Below, in pieces: positions 33,146 to 45,043 of a DNA stretch of 64,000 bases. Origin of the DNA: Voacanga thouarsii. Its lineage: Eukaryota > Streptophyta > Magnoliopsida > Gentianales > Apocynaceae. Under the pieces are notes generated by a model. The model did no database searches and was not told the DNA's origin. It saw nothing but the letters and a program-made list of their open reading frames with translations. Positions within the stretch are counted from its first letter, which is position 1. The number at the start of each line of letters is the position of its first letter. The DNA is taken from NCBI GenBank assembly GCA_026120185.1, contig JANUWF010001683.1, positions 4,410,001-4,474,000 on the forward strand, read 5' to 3'. The translations under genes and the position numbers were made by a program.

Positions 33146-36100
33146 TGTTAGTGTTATGCCCTAGAGGCAATCACTTGTACATTGTATCTGACACATTTTA
33201 TTTTAATAAAAGGCATTCTTTATCTTACATTTCTTTTGTTTACTTTTGCATAAAATAACTATTAGATAAAGTCCCTAGTACAACACTGTGTTAAGAAAAT
33301 CATGACAGAGATCATGATATGAGATTCCTACTACACTGTACAGTGTTAGTACTTAAATAGTCCCTAATCATAGTATTAATGAGACTGGACATCATTAATA
33401 CGTTAAGACTAGCATATGTTAGACTCCTGATTTGGTCAGGCAGTGGTTCTCATATCTGTGAGTATTGAGATACTTAAAGTTAACACATGGATGCTTGTTA
33501 ATGGAACAAGTTCATTGGATGACCTAACTTTGAGATAATCACATGGATAACTATTTAGTGCTAGTGATATAATCTCAATAGAGCAAACGTGCAAGTATCC
33601 TTAGACTTGAGATCTCCAAGGTACTTTGTTTGTTGAGCATTGTGCTTTGTGAGGTAAACGAAAGTAGTTGAGAGGGTCAATAAAAGATTCACCACTCCTA
33701 ATAGTAGGGGCGAATGTCTCACGGCCACTTGTATGAATTACTGCTCGAGAAGTCCTTGGCCAAGGTGACTGTGTATTGGAAATAGTTCCAATTGATGCAC
33801 ATCTAGAGTAGTGGGTTTTTGGTACAACTACGATTGTATTCGGGCCAGAATTAATACATATTCTGGAGGGAGTTGGCACTAATTCCGTACTCTAAACCGA
33901 ATGAGATATTGTATGGTGAAAGGACTTAATTGCATTGTAGTTTGTTATTGAAGGGTTCATGTCAAGCCACTTGATTTACTGGACTCTTGGGTGGTCATGA
34001 TGTGTTGTTAGATACCGCTCACGATCTGGGAATATGGGTTTATTAATTGATGAATTGATAAACCAATCCTGATTAGAATTAAATAGATTAATTCTAATTA
34101 ATTATTGATTGTTAATCTCAAAGACATTTGGATTAATTCATGTTCGCTACCAATTGACTAGCAAACCTAATAGGTCACACACAATAGAGGATTATATACC
34201 CAACATGTTATTTGATAATATAGTGGGGTTAATTATGAGAAACAGAATTTGTTATGGCCAAATTATAATTAGTTATAATTATGGTCCAAAATTGTAATTG
34301 TGAGAACTTGATATTTCCAATTACAATTAGGGAATTCTAATAGGATTATAATTCTCAATTTGAGTAGGGTTTTTTTATTTACATGTATGACATGCTTGAA
34401 ACCTAACAGAGGTTGGATTCACGGAAATCCTAATCAACTAACGACTTCTTCTCTTCTCTCTCTATCATATTGTTTTTTAGAAAAAACAAATAACCCTAGC
34501 CGCCACTTAGATTTTCTGCTAGCACAAAAAACTTTGTGCTTGAGTGTATCCTCTGTGTGGATTATTGTTAGAGATAATCACGCATTGTGATTATAGTGAT
34601 TGTGTTGGAATTCGCGGACTCCTAAATGCTGAAAACATCCACGAATCCCTTCTGATGATCAAAGTAAACGATTAAGAAGACTTAAGGTTTACAAGATTAC
34701 CTTTTTTCTGCGTAATCAGGATCCTTCGATTCTGACTGTGCTATCGTATATGCAACCCGAACGATCACCAGACGCTACAGTGTGCGAATGTCCTTTACAG
34801 GTATACACGGAGAACTGACTCGTTACCCCATGCTAGCGCCTAGGGTTTGAGAGGTTTTTTTTTTCTTTCTTTCTGGTGAATAGAGGCACGAAATTTTTTA
34901 ACAGAATAGAACTATTGAGAAGACGGCTAGGGTTTTCTTAAAAACCCCCGAATCTCTTAGAGTCCAAATCTGATAATATCTTATCATATTTTAATTTAAA
35001 TTCAAATTAAATTAAAACCTGATATGATAAGATCCTGCCATTATCTCGGTAATTTAACTAATTAATTCACCGAGTCAGATTCTTATAATCTAGACATCAC
35101 CCAGATACATTGAATGTGGACATATTTCTAGATTCATTGTATTTGGTAAATTTTCTATGTTCGATTAACTTAGACATATTTCCAAATTTATCGAATCTGA
35201 TTACCAGAAAAATAATCTAACTAGTTCGCTTATTGTGTGACTCTATAGGTTCATTTAACACTGGTAGTGTGCCTAAATTATATTTAAATGGCCCACAAGT
35301 TATAAGCAATTTCTAGCAAAACATTATAACTATCCAAGTAAAATGAAGATCAGTGATCTCGTTGAACCAAACCACAATTTTATATCTAGTCCTTTTGTCA
35401 CATGATATCCAGATTAAGCATAAGGCACGGAGCATGTCATCCTTATTAAGCTTAATCAATTATTTCTAGATTTCATAGTAGACTGTTCAAACAAAGATAT
35501 CAATATCTTAGATTGATATATTTGAGCACGACCATGCATTTTAACAGTCTAACTTATCAAGAGGCCCATGGATATCTCTCCCACAAATGAGAAGGACAAA
35601 TTCTATCACTATCAATCATATTCCTCTCATTGATTTATTCTATATCCAACAGTAGTCTAATTTATTATCTGGTTAAAGATAACTTTAGATAGTGTCAAAA
35701 TATAGAATTTGTCAAGTAGGAAACTATGATGAATTTTTGTAGAAGGACTTTTAATATTATTATGGCTAGAAAGTACTTATGACATGTTCCATGAAGTACT
35801 CTCACAGTGGGTCATGTCCAATATAATGTTCTCTATCATTTATTTATGTTTTGACTTGATATCACAAATATCCATGACCAGTAAAACATAGCCATCTAGT
35901 CACAAACATACCAATCTTAATTTATTATTGATCCAATAATAATAATCGATCAAGGACTGTTTTAGAATAGTTATTATTTTTATTGTTGGGTTTTACTATC
36001 AAGTCACGTACTTGATGACCATAAAATAGAATGCACTATTCATGGAAAGGAAAACCTTGTATTATTATATAAAACATAACAAAAATAGTATAAGTATAAA

Positions 36101-36346
36101 TTGACTCTAGGGCATATCCCTAACAGGTTGGACATTCAACTATCGTGGAGTTTGATCAAGAGGATTGCTGGATCACCCCTCAACTTGAAGAAGAAATTTT
36201 TGTTCTTCAGACGATCAAAGAAAGGTAAAAAGTTGTTACCTTTGTTATCTTTATGTCTTGTTTTCCACACATATGTGGATGCTGGGATGGTATCTTGTTT
36301 TATTTTCCGCTGCGCCATATACAATATGCGTGAGAGATACCCAACA
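33146..36346 (+). mobile_element. Copia solo LTR inserted in family B integrase (itself interrupted)
   Basis: It starts TGTTAGTGTTATGCCCTAGA, a typical plant copia LTR start, and ends ...AGATACCCAACA at 36,346. The 5-base repeat AGTAT lies at 33,141-33,145 and 36,347-36,351. Across it the family B text rejoins from CAACTTTGAAAGTAT to ATGGCTAATCTTGCCCACAT. Without the inner insertion it is about 1.67 kb. Its second piece, 36,131-36,346, holds GTGGAGTTTGATCAAGAGGA and the final GTGAGAGATACC. Small frames in it (33,601-33,879; 34,109-34,297; 34,360-34,590; 36,101-36,376) are not called. Confidence 0.9.
34603..36125 (-). mobile_element. Second copia solo LTR, opposite strand, nested in the first
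   Basis: On the minus strand it runs from TGTTAGGGATATGCCCTAGA (36,125) to ...GCGAATTCCAACA (34,603). Left flank GATTG (34,598-34,602) and right flank GGTTG (36,126-36,130) match at four of five bases, so they are probably a target duplication with one mutation. Its sequence differs from that of the outer LTR, so it belongs to another copia family. No gene is seen in it. Confidence 0.82.
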
Positions 36347-36604
36347 AGTATATGGCTAATCTTGCCCACATTTTGAATGAAGAACCCATTGAGTTGACTT
36401 TAAGCTTGAAGAATGAGGAAAAGCCAATTAAGATCGTGAAGTATGCTGAAAAAGAATTGCGGAATGAGAAAAGTCTACCTGTACAAGTATCGTGGAATCA
36501 TCATGCGGTGTAAGATGCAACTTGGGAAAACGAAAGCAACGATGTTGAAAGAGTATCCAGATCTATTCTAAGTGTAGGCCAAATTTCGAGAACGAAATTT
36601 ATGT
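36347..36604 (+). pseudogene. Family B integrase C-terminus and chromodomain
   Basis: The frame reads MANLAHILNEEPIELTLSL, then KPIKIVKYAEKELRN, VQVSWNHHAV, a stop, and DATWENE. This matches the linker and chromodomain at the end of family A pol (YVERPVKILE ... ATWETEE). The chromodomain normally targets integration to methylated-histone chromatin. One stop interrupts it. Confidence 0.82.
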
Positions 36605-36617
36605 AAGGAGGGGAAAA
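36605..36617 (+). other. Polypurine tract of family B
   Basis: AAGGAGGGGAAAA directly precedes the 3' LTR start TGTAACACC and marks the plus-strand priming site. Confidence 0.85.
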
Positions 36618-38440
36618 TGTAACACCCCACCTTTTCACTTCCGATTGGCTACTATTTGTAATAGAATGAGAATTTGTACCGATATCCAGAACAAACGTTG
36701 ATCGGTGTAATAAGATGAATATTTTGGTGGAATAATAGTTTGTCAGGACCCAGATGTAATTATTGAATTAGCTCTACCCGTACCCTAAATTTTTGGAAAG
36801 CTATTATTATTAAAAAAATAAGAATTTAAGGGTACTCTGAAAATAGAAATTGATCAGTGCAATGAAATGCACATTTTGATGCGAATTATGCTACCGGGGG
36901 TATCGGGGGCATTTTTGTCATTTTAACTACACCTGTGACTTTTACCACAAATTTGACCAAGTAGAGAGGAAATTGAAGAATTTAAATGTTACCAATGGAT
37001 TCAGTGGAATTTTTGGAGTTGAATAGTGAAATAAAATATTTTTCTATTATGGACCCGATTTTGGTCATTACTGAAGAAAATAGAAAATTGCGGTTAAAAA
37101 TGGACATGTGGCATTGTGTGAATGGTGGATGAAAACAAGTGTTAAAATACCATTGTGGGAGTAAAATATTTGTGGGATTGTTAAATTACAAAAGCTCATT
37201 GAATAAGCTTAAGAATTATCTATTTAAATTAAATCCACCAATAGCAATTTAGCTTCAAAATGGATAGCTCACAATATAATTAATGTTCGTTGACTTTGGA
37301 CCCTAGAATGGTGGTGGAAGGGCTATAAAACAGGTAGAAATTCGTCCAAGATAAGAACAAAAGGAAGGAGAGGAAGAAAAGAAAGGAAAATGAAAGAAAA
37401 GCTAGAAAAAAATAGGGGAAAATGGAAAAGGAAAGAGAAAATAGTGTTCTTGAAGAAGTTGGAGATTCTTGGAGCAAATTCAAGCTAGAACACCTTGTAC
37501 ACAAGGTAAAGTCCTATACTTCAAGAATTGATGTTGTATATTTCATTATGGTGATCGTTTTGATATGAATTTTAACATGAAAATGTGAGATTTGTGATGA
37601 TTAAAATGATTACTGTGTACTATGTGAGACTTTGTGTGTGCAAGTGTGTGTACCAGTTGGATAAAGGATTCATAGGCTATGCTTATATGGTGAATAAGAG
37701 TATTTGAATGGTGATTTAAAGGGTTGTTCATGATTGAGAAGAAAGATGGTAGAGTTGGGATAAAAATGGGTTAAATGTTAAAGAAAATGGATTATGACTT
37801 GTTTTTGAATGTTAATGTTAGTTATATGTTATTTGCATAAGAACTTAGTAGCTTTCTTGAACCTGCAAAACTGATCTGAAGATTTAAAGTTTTTTGAAGG
37901 GAAGTGAAATGGATTAAGGGTTAAGTTGGTGTTACGAATCAAGAAGCACAAGTAGGTGAAGTTGTTTTGTGGAAATGGACTAAATATCAGAAAACTACCG
38001 GGGCTGTTTTTGCATAGTAGCATGTTACTACAACTAGAACTCTGAAATCAGCCTATTCATAATTAAAGATTAGAGTCTTATGGTCATTTTGGTATATCGT
38101 AGGGCCAAAATGGAGTTGTGGATTGAAAATTATGTCCAAAACAAAATCATGTGTCAAAGCTGCAAAATTCCAGAATTTTGCTTGGAACATGAATGAATTT
38201 AAGGATGATTAATTGTGTGATTTAGATTAAATAATTGGGGAAATATGAAGTGAATCCCTTTTTTATGAAGGGAGAAAGGATGTGGAAAAAAGAAAATGAA
38301 AGAATTGAACAAACGACGGAAAAATGACATGAAGGAAAGTTAAATGTTTTCCTTAACCATCGGCTAACCGTTAGCCCCTATCAGCTAAATGTCGGTTGGA
38401 CATCGGCCACCCGTCAGGCACATCGGCTCGACATCGGCTA
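36618..38440 (+). mobile_element. Family B 3' LTR, first part
   Basis: It matches 14,385-15,805 and 26,209-26,600 and contains the empty target site of family A near 38,035. It has an intact TATAAAA at 37,324 and a purine-rich leader after it. It ends in the CCGTCGGC-rich cluster at the GGCTA target site of the solo LTR. Confidence 0.88.
37324..37330 (+). promoter_or_regulatory. TATA box of LTR B
   Basis: TATAAAA lies about 700 bases into the LTR, just before the AAGATAAGAAC purine-rich stretch. The 5' LTR has TCTAAAA at the same place, so the upstream promoter that would transcribe the element is damaged. Confidence 0.55.
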
Positions 38441-41400
38441 TGTAACACCCCACGACTACGTACCCTTAAAGGGCGGGGATGTCGCCCCGTCCCGTAGGAT
38501 AAGGGGTCTTTAGAACGAGGTATAAAATATAAAGGCAATCTCCACAGGAATCAACTTAGATAAATAAAGAAACACTCTTATTACATCAGGCTCAAATTGG
38601 AGCAAAATGAGATAAAACAAATATCGTTCAGAAGTATAAATGACAAAAGTCCTCTAGAACAGCATAGGAGAAATAGCCAAAGCCTCTACTATCAAAGCCC
38701 CGCTGACTCAGCACAATCTATCTCCTGAAAACATAAAGTAAAACAGTGTGAGAATAAATCTCAGTAAGTCATGTGTGTGCACATGGTGTTTTGAATAGTA
38801 CGTGTATGCAAAGTGTAAAACATTTGTAGAAATAATTTGGCAAGTTATAAACAATCTCTTTTCGCAAGGAGTGGGTTTTTCTCATTGTCACACTTTGTAC
38901 AAAATAAATCCTGCACTCGAATAAACAATCATGTCACCACACGTTGGGCTCCATGAGAACAAAATGGCCAAGGTACCGCACTTTTTGCACCTTGTCTGGA
39001 CCAAATTACCACACGTTGGGCGTTCTGATCAAGGTGAGTGTACAGCTCACCGGGTGAGATACTCCTCCATCTCTACACCCAACAAAACCATCCAGGTGTC
39101 CATGCCGGGAATATAAATAATACCATACCGGTACAAATACTAGCTCGGACTGGCCTGACTAACCAACACTGTCGCCTTTTCAAGTAGAGTTCATCTTCTG
39201 GAGGTGGCCTCCTGCTAGAAGACTTACGCTAGCCCTCCAAGACTAGTATTGTTAGCCTACCCTTATTGAGTACTCAACGAAGATATCCGTCAATTCCTGA
39301 TTCAAAATATTTCCAAACCTTGGCTTTGTAAAACGTGGTTTTCTTTAAAAGAGTTTTCTAAAAATTTAAGAAAAAAGAATAGTTTTCCTGATAAAATCAT
39401 TAGTTTGACAAAACCGTTTAAAGAATAAATATCCACGTTTTCAACCCAAGCAAACATAGTTTAACAATAGCTTTACAAAGCTTCACAACACGGACTTGCC
39501 ATCACAACATTTAGCAAAACAATTTATAAAAGGACTTACCATCACAACATTTAATAAATGAGTTGATGCAATGACTTACTTGATATGCCTTGGATAAACG
39601 TGATAAATTCACAGCTGGCTTTCCTCAATTATCCTCCTGATCTAAACCACATAATATCATGATCAGGGTCTCAATTAATTCAAACCTGCCCTAATCCCAT
39701 TTATTTTCACAACAATTCGCAATTCCCTATTTAATTCCAAGTAAACAATTCAATATCCAAAGATCATATACTACGACCACATATTCATCTCGCTAATAAA
39801 CACCATTAAACTCTACTTTCGGCATTAAGGGAGGGTATTCCCTTACCTTGCAACTACCGGGTAATGAGGTCTTGATGCTCCTATGGTGATCGTCCCGAGT
39901 TCTCTTGGGAAGAAGAGAGAAGCTACCTCCTTTGCTCCTCAAGACCGAAAATTAAGGAAGAAGATGAAATTAGCATCTATGGGGCGTGATTTAAGGGTAG
40001 AAGAAAGAGAAAAGAATCATTAGAGAAAACGGCATCAAGAGGTTGAAATGATTTGTGCTTACCTTAAGGTGTGTTCGATTTTTGCTTAGAATAGCTCTTA
40101 AGTTTTCGAAAATTTGCAGAGAGAAGTTGCTAAAATTTTCGTGTAGAATAAAGAGGGTAGACGGTTCCTATGATTTAGAGTTGGAGAAGATTGGTTTAGG
40201 GTTAGATGGTGATGTTTAGAAAGACTCCTAATGGCTTTAGGTTTCTTGGACAGCAAGGGCGAAATTTCAGCTTGTTGTGCCCCCTCTTGCTGCCGAATTT
40301 GGGAGGGTGTAGTGGAGGAATATATTCTGCAATTTGCTCCTTTGTGCTAGCCAAAATACTGCTCAAAAGAAGGCTGAATGTGTTCAGAATTTTGGGCCGA
40401 ACAAGGAAGAGTTTGTGTGGGTGTTGATGACTGAAAAATCCTGTGCAAGCTGTGCGAAATTGCTGAACAAAAGGAGAAGAAATTCTGGATTGTTCAGGCT
40501 GTAATTCTGCCAAAATTTCCAGATAATATATGAGGGTTTTGGGTGCTGAAATTGGCTTGATCAGCTGGGGTTTTTTGGGTGTGTTTTGTGTGCAGAATTT
40601 TGGTTGGAGTAGGAGTTCAAGGCTGGCCGAAATTCCTATGCAAGCTGACCGAATTTTCTGGTTTTCTAGCTACCGAAAATATGTAGTTTTTTGGTGATAG
40701 AAATTCTGGTTTTGTGCAGCTAAGGTAGTTGAGTTGTTAAGGAGTGTTCTAGGTGTTTTGTGCTAGGATTTACAGAGTTGGATTGTAGCTAAAGAGGGAT
40801 GGAATTTCTGACAGCTTGTGTTGATACAAAGCTGCCGAAATTCAGCTAGGAAAAGGAAGAAAAACCTAGTTGAATTTGGATTGAAATAAAATATGGTTTT
40901 ATCAAGGATTTGGATAGGATTTCCTCTAGTCCTAGAAGAGTTTGGATTGAGCTAAAAGTGCTCCAAGGTGGTGGACAAAATCTGGAATTTTTCCAGCTTA
41001 AGGTTTTTGAAAATTCAAGAGAACAAAAGCTAAAAATAAAGCAAACTTTATCCTTATCTAAAATCCTTGAACCTAGGAGTTAAATATAGAGTCTTATTCC
41101 TATAAAAGTGGTGTTTAAACCTAAAGAAGATATCTAAGACTTTAGTTAAAATATTTCTCTAAAACAATTAAATAAATAAAAGGATTATGGCTAAAATTCT
41201 TGAAGAGGTAAAATAAGATTGTTCCCTAATATATTCCCTAACTCTAATATTCATCAAAAAGAGTTTTATACCACTTGAAATTCTTCAAAGTGGCACCTCA
41301 CTAGGGGTTTTCGGCCAAGGCATGAAGAATACTAGAAAAGGAATTCAAAAGAAAGCTTAAAATTTTCAAGAGATAGGATTCGAACTCGGGTCACCAAAGG

Positions 41401-41695
41401 AAATCACCAACCTCCCCGCTATTCCAAAACAACTCCAATACTAATTTTTTTCCCCCCACAATCAATTCTCACCGCCCTAATACTCATCCTTCCAAATCTT
41501 TGACCAAACCTCTCTTATCCAAATCTTTAACAACACAACTATTTCACATCAATTAATTCAAATGCAAGAGCAACGGAAAAATTCACATGCATCAATGCAA
41601 GTAAAATAATTCTAAGCTACCACATAAAATGCAAAATTCTATGCAATGCATGACTTTTCCCTATAGTTAAAGGTGGTTTTGGGCGGGGTATTACA
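38441..41695 (-). mobile_element. Family A solo LTR
   Basis: It runs from TGTAACACCCCACGACTACG on the plus strand (LTR 3' end) to GGGGTATTACA, and is flanked on both sides by GGCTA (38,436-38,440 and 41,696-41,700). At 3255 bases it is the same length class as the other two LTR A copies but visibly more diverged, above all at 40,960-41,360. It has no interior, so LTR-LTR recombination removed the element. Reading frames are not conserved with the other copies, which argues against coding. Confidence 0.94.
41364..41435 (-). repeat. tRNA-like module in LTR A (solo copy)
   Basis: CGAGTTCGAATCC (B box) and the GTTGTTTTGGAATAGCGGGG A-box region are retained in this more diverged LTR, although sequence beside it has changed. 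Confidence 0.6.
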
Positions 41696-43042
41696 GGCTA
41701 CCCGTTGGCTATTTTTCGGCTAAACATAAATTGAACCAGAAACGATGTTTGGTGTAGGTTTAATGGCAAACGGCCAACGGAACATCAAAAACGGTAGAAA
41801 CGAAGGTTAAACGGCCATGAACAGAAAGAGTTGCTTATGACACGAGGTGAGCCCCTTGGATTTCTAAAACTCTTTCTAAAGCTAGCGTACTTTGTTTTTT
41901 CATGAAATGCTATATTATATTCCATTTTGGAAATCCGTGAATAAGTTTAAGGTTTATCTGAGTAAGAATTATTTTTATACCATTTTGGGCTCGATTGAAC
42001 ATCATAATTGGTTTGGAAATCTTATAGGATGACTAAAGCATGAATTTTGTGAATTTAGTCCTTCTTGGCTTAAATACTTGGGATTTTCGAGAAATGGTAA
42101 ATTTTAAAATCGAGTATTCATAAATTGTTTGGAATGCCCTTACTGGAACATTTTATGGAAATATGTTTGGAAACTTTGAATTTAATCCTCTTTTAGGATT
42201 AAAATTATGGATTTCTTGAGATGAGTTCTTTTTGGAATCGGGTGTTTGGAAAATGATCTAAATATCCTTATTAGATTGTTTTATGAAAACATTTAGAACT
42301 TGGATATTCAGTAAATGACTGAAATTTCCTTATTGGAACTCTTGTGAATACTTTTCAAATCGGGTAAGGGTAAAATGACCCGAATACCTTCGGAAAGTGA
42401 CATTTGTGATCGAGTATGGGGAAAACGACCCGAATGCTCCTGGAAACATGTTTTGATTTGTGAACAGAACTCTTTATCCTATTTTAACATGATTTTGGAA
42501 AATGATCTCTCGTGACGAGATTGAATTTTTGAAAATGACCTTTTGATCCTTGGAATTGTTTTATTGGTCTGATGTACCATGGAATGAATTGATTGGCTTT
42601 GTGGAGTCTGTGTGAATGATGATTTAACTTGCAAGTTAGTGGTATCAAATTCTAGAAAATGTTATTTTGCCCCAAAACTGTTTTGATTTAAAGATTCTAG
42701 GGGATCAGATAACCCTTTGGCCTGATCAGTCAGACGGGGCTGGTATTGTTAACGTTGAGTATTTAGCAAGGACTTTGATCTTTGTAATAGCTCCTGTTAG
42801 AGATAGACGATCCCAAGTAACCCGATTAGTTCTAGGGATTATCTTACTCCAAATAGGGCGATAGGACATTGAGATGAGTCATCTTGGCTAGCCATTTAGC
42901 ACCTGGAAATTTCCACATCTGCTGGTGCTTCTTGATTTTAAGTCATTCGCTGGATGCCAGGCGGGGACACTCGGTGCGTTTGACTCCTTACTGCCTTGAT
43001 GGTGATTGACATCAGGATTGGGACCCCTGGCTTATGGTGGCA
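41696..43042 (+). mobile_element. Family B 3' LTR, second part
   Basis: It parallels 26,600-27,846 in the 5' LTR, for example TTAGTCCTTCTTGGCTTAAA and CAGTCAGACGGGG. It ends at TGGCA, the target site of the family C solo LTR. The frame 42,667-42,864 is not kept in the 5' LTR. Confidence 0.85.
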
Positions 43043-43286
43043 TGTGAAACTCGAGTTGAAACCAACCTTAGAGTAAGGGGGTTAGGATACATATCATATT
43101 TTCTTGCATGCATAAATGTATTTTTGTATGATTTAATGTGCTTTAGATATGTGATTTATAGTCTAAAAGGCTTAATTGTGTTTATTAAGTAAGAATGACA
43201 AAATGGTAATTTTTGCTCGAGGTGAAAATAGGGTGATAGCTTGAGGATTATATAGGAGAAATATTTGGGAGAGAAAATAAAAACAA

Positions 43287-43362
43287 GAGTTGTTGTGGTT
43301 TAGTGGTTAGAGCTTAGGAATTAATTCTTGAGGTCTTGAGTTCAAACTCCATCATTGGAGTT
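43287..43362 (+). repeat. tRNA-like module in LTR C (copy 1)
   Basis: TGGTTTAGTGGTTAGAGC (43,296-43,313) is a strong A-box match and GAGTTCAAACTCC (43,338-43,350) a strong B-box match, spaced as in tRNA genes. The predicted stems are poor, so it looks like a tRNA-derived piece, not a tRNA. Confidence 0.7.
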
Positions 43363-44938
43363 TTAGCATGATTACATTTTATTTTTGTTTGGGAAGGCTA
43401 TATTTCGGCCTTTGCATGCTTTAGGGAGGAGTAGGAGAGTTGTCCTAGGGGAGACATGATAGGAATGCCCTAATCCTACTCTTGTGGCCTACAAAAATTT
43501 CTAAGGGAGTCATACCCTTCTTGATCTCTAGCTTTCCTTAATTCTTAATCAATTAGGCTGATTAATTTATCCAAGCCAATTTTATTCCAAAAAAATTCCA
43601 GCAAAGTTCTGTGATATGAAGGTTTCAAAAATATCCATATGAGTTATCTTGTTGGCCGAAAATGGGGAGGAGTTTTGGAAGGTTCCCAAGAGAATTAATC
43701 TCTATGGTTGAACCTTCAAAACTCCAACCTAGCTGTGTTCATTTTCTTCATGTTGTAAACTGAAATTTTTCCAGCTTCTTGTTCAGTCCAAGTGTCGAAA
43801 ATTTCAGCCATCTTTTCCTCCCAAATACTGCCAGGAAAATGGCCATTTCACTTAGCTTGGGGACTAAACATTCCAGCCAAATCGAGCTGCTAAAAAATCT
43901 GTGCAAACCAGAAATTTTTCTGGACAATTTTCGTAGCATTGGTGAGCCAAATCCAAGCTGTTTCTTCTAGTTTTTCACCCAGCAACTTAACTTCGTTTTC
44001 CTCTATAAAGAAGGTTGGAAACTAGCCTTGAAAAACCTCTGAATATCCCTTCAAATCTTCTGCAAGCTGATTGGAAAATGACAGCATAATCTACCCAGAA
44101 ATTTCCAGCAACTTATGAAAATCTGTTCATGAATTTTCCAGCATTGTTTCTTTTTAGCCTTGTTCGAAACCTCCACCATTTTTCTGTACAAACTTCCCTT
44201 GAACGGCCATGAACTGAGAGCTTCAACATATTCCCCAGCATTCTGCTAGAAAACCAGTCCATGGCTGCTCCTAAAATATCTCCATCAATCATACCAATCA
44301 AGCCATTGATTGAGGACCAAAATTCCAGCAAACATATTCAGTAAACTACCATAAATCATCCCTCAAACAACCAGATATCTCTTCACCATTGTACACCATA
44401 TTTTCGGCCACTATTAAGCTCCTTTAAACAGCTTTCATTCCAGCAAAAACCCTAGCCAACTAGCCGGCCATTACAGCTTCCAAAAGCTCTCCATTGACCA
44501 AGATCATCTTACCATATTTTGTTTCCAAAATTGATTCCCTAAAATATTCTTTTTGGATTTCAAACAACCAGCTTTCCTTTTCCTCTCAAATATGAAAATC
44601 TAATTGCCAAAAACCCTACAAGCAATTCGGCCACTCCTTCCCACAGAATTTCGGCCAGCTTCAACCAAATTCTCCCCATTCTCTTCAACCTTCAAGAACT
44701 CCTACTACCCTCCTCACGCCTAAGGCCACCAAAACCATTTCATTCTTCTTCAAAAAGCTCCAGATCACACCTGCTCAACCGCTTGAAACCACTTCTACAA
44801 TTTTTAACATCAAATGCTGAAATCCAAGTCTCTCTTTTGGATAAAAAAAATCAGAATTTTCTTAAAGGCTCAAGAATACCTTCAAGATAAGCATGATCAA
44901 TCATTTTCATCTTCACTCATCTTCAACTTCTAATGAAT

Positions 44939-44940
<2 letters not shown>

Positions 44941-44985
<45 letters not shown>

Positions 44986-45000
44986 CACTAACGGACTCTC

Positions 45001-45041
<41 letters not shown>
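44941..45041. repeat. AC and TC microsatellites in LTR C copy 1
   Basis: An (AC)n run at about 44,944-44,979 is followed by a (TC)n run at about 45,008-45,040, then CAGCCGAATGG. The (TC)n run is longer in copy 3 at 61,806-61,866 and absent at this place in copy 2. Confidence 0.9.

Positions 45042-45043
<2 letters not shown>

Noticed and set aside
43287..43362. Possible functional tRNA gene.
   Set aside because: A and B boxes are good but the stems of a cloverleaf are poor, and the unit repeats within LTRs.
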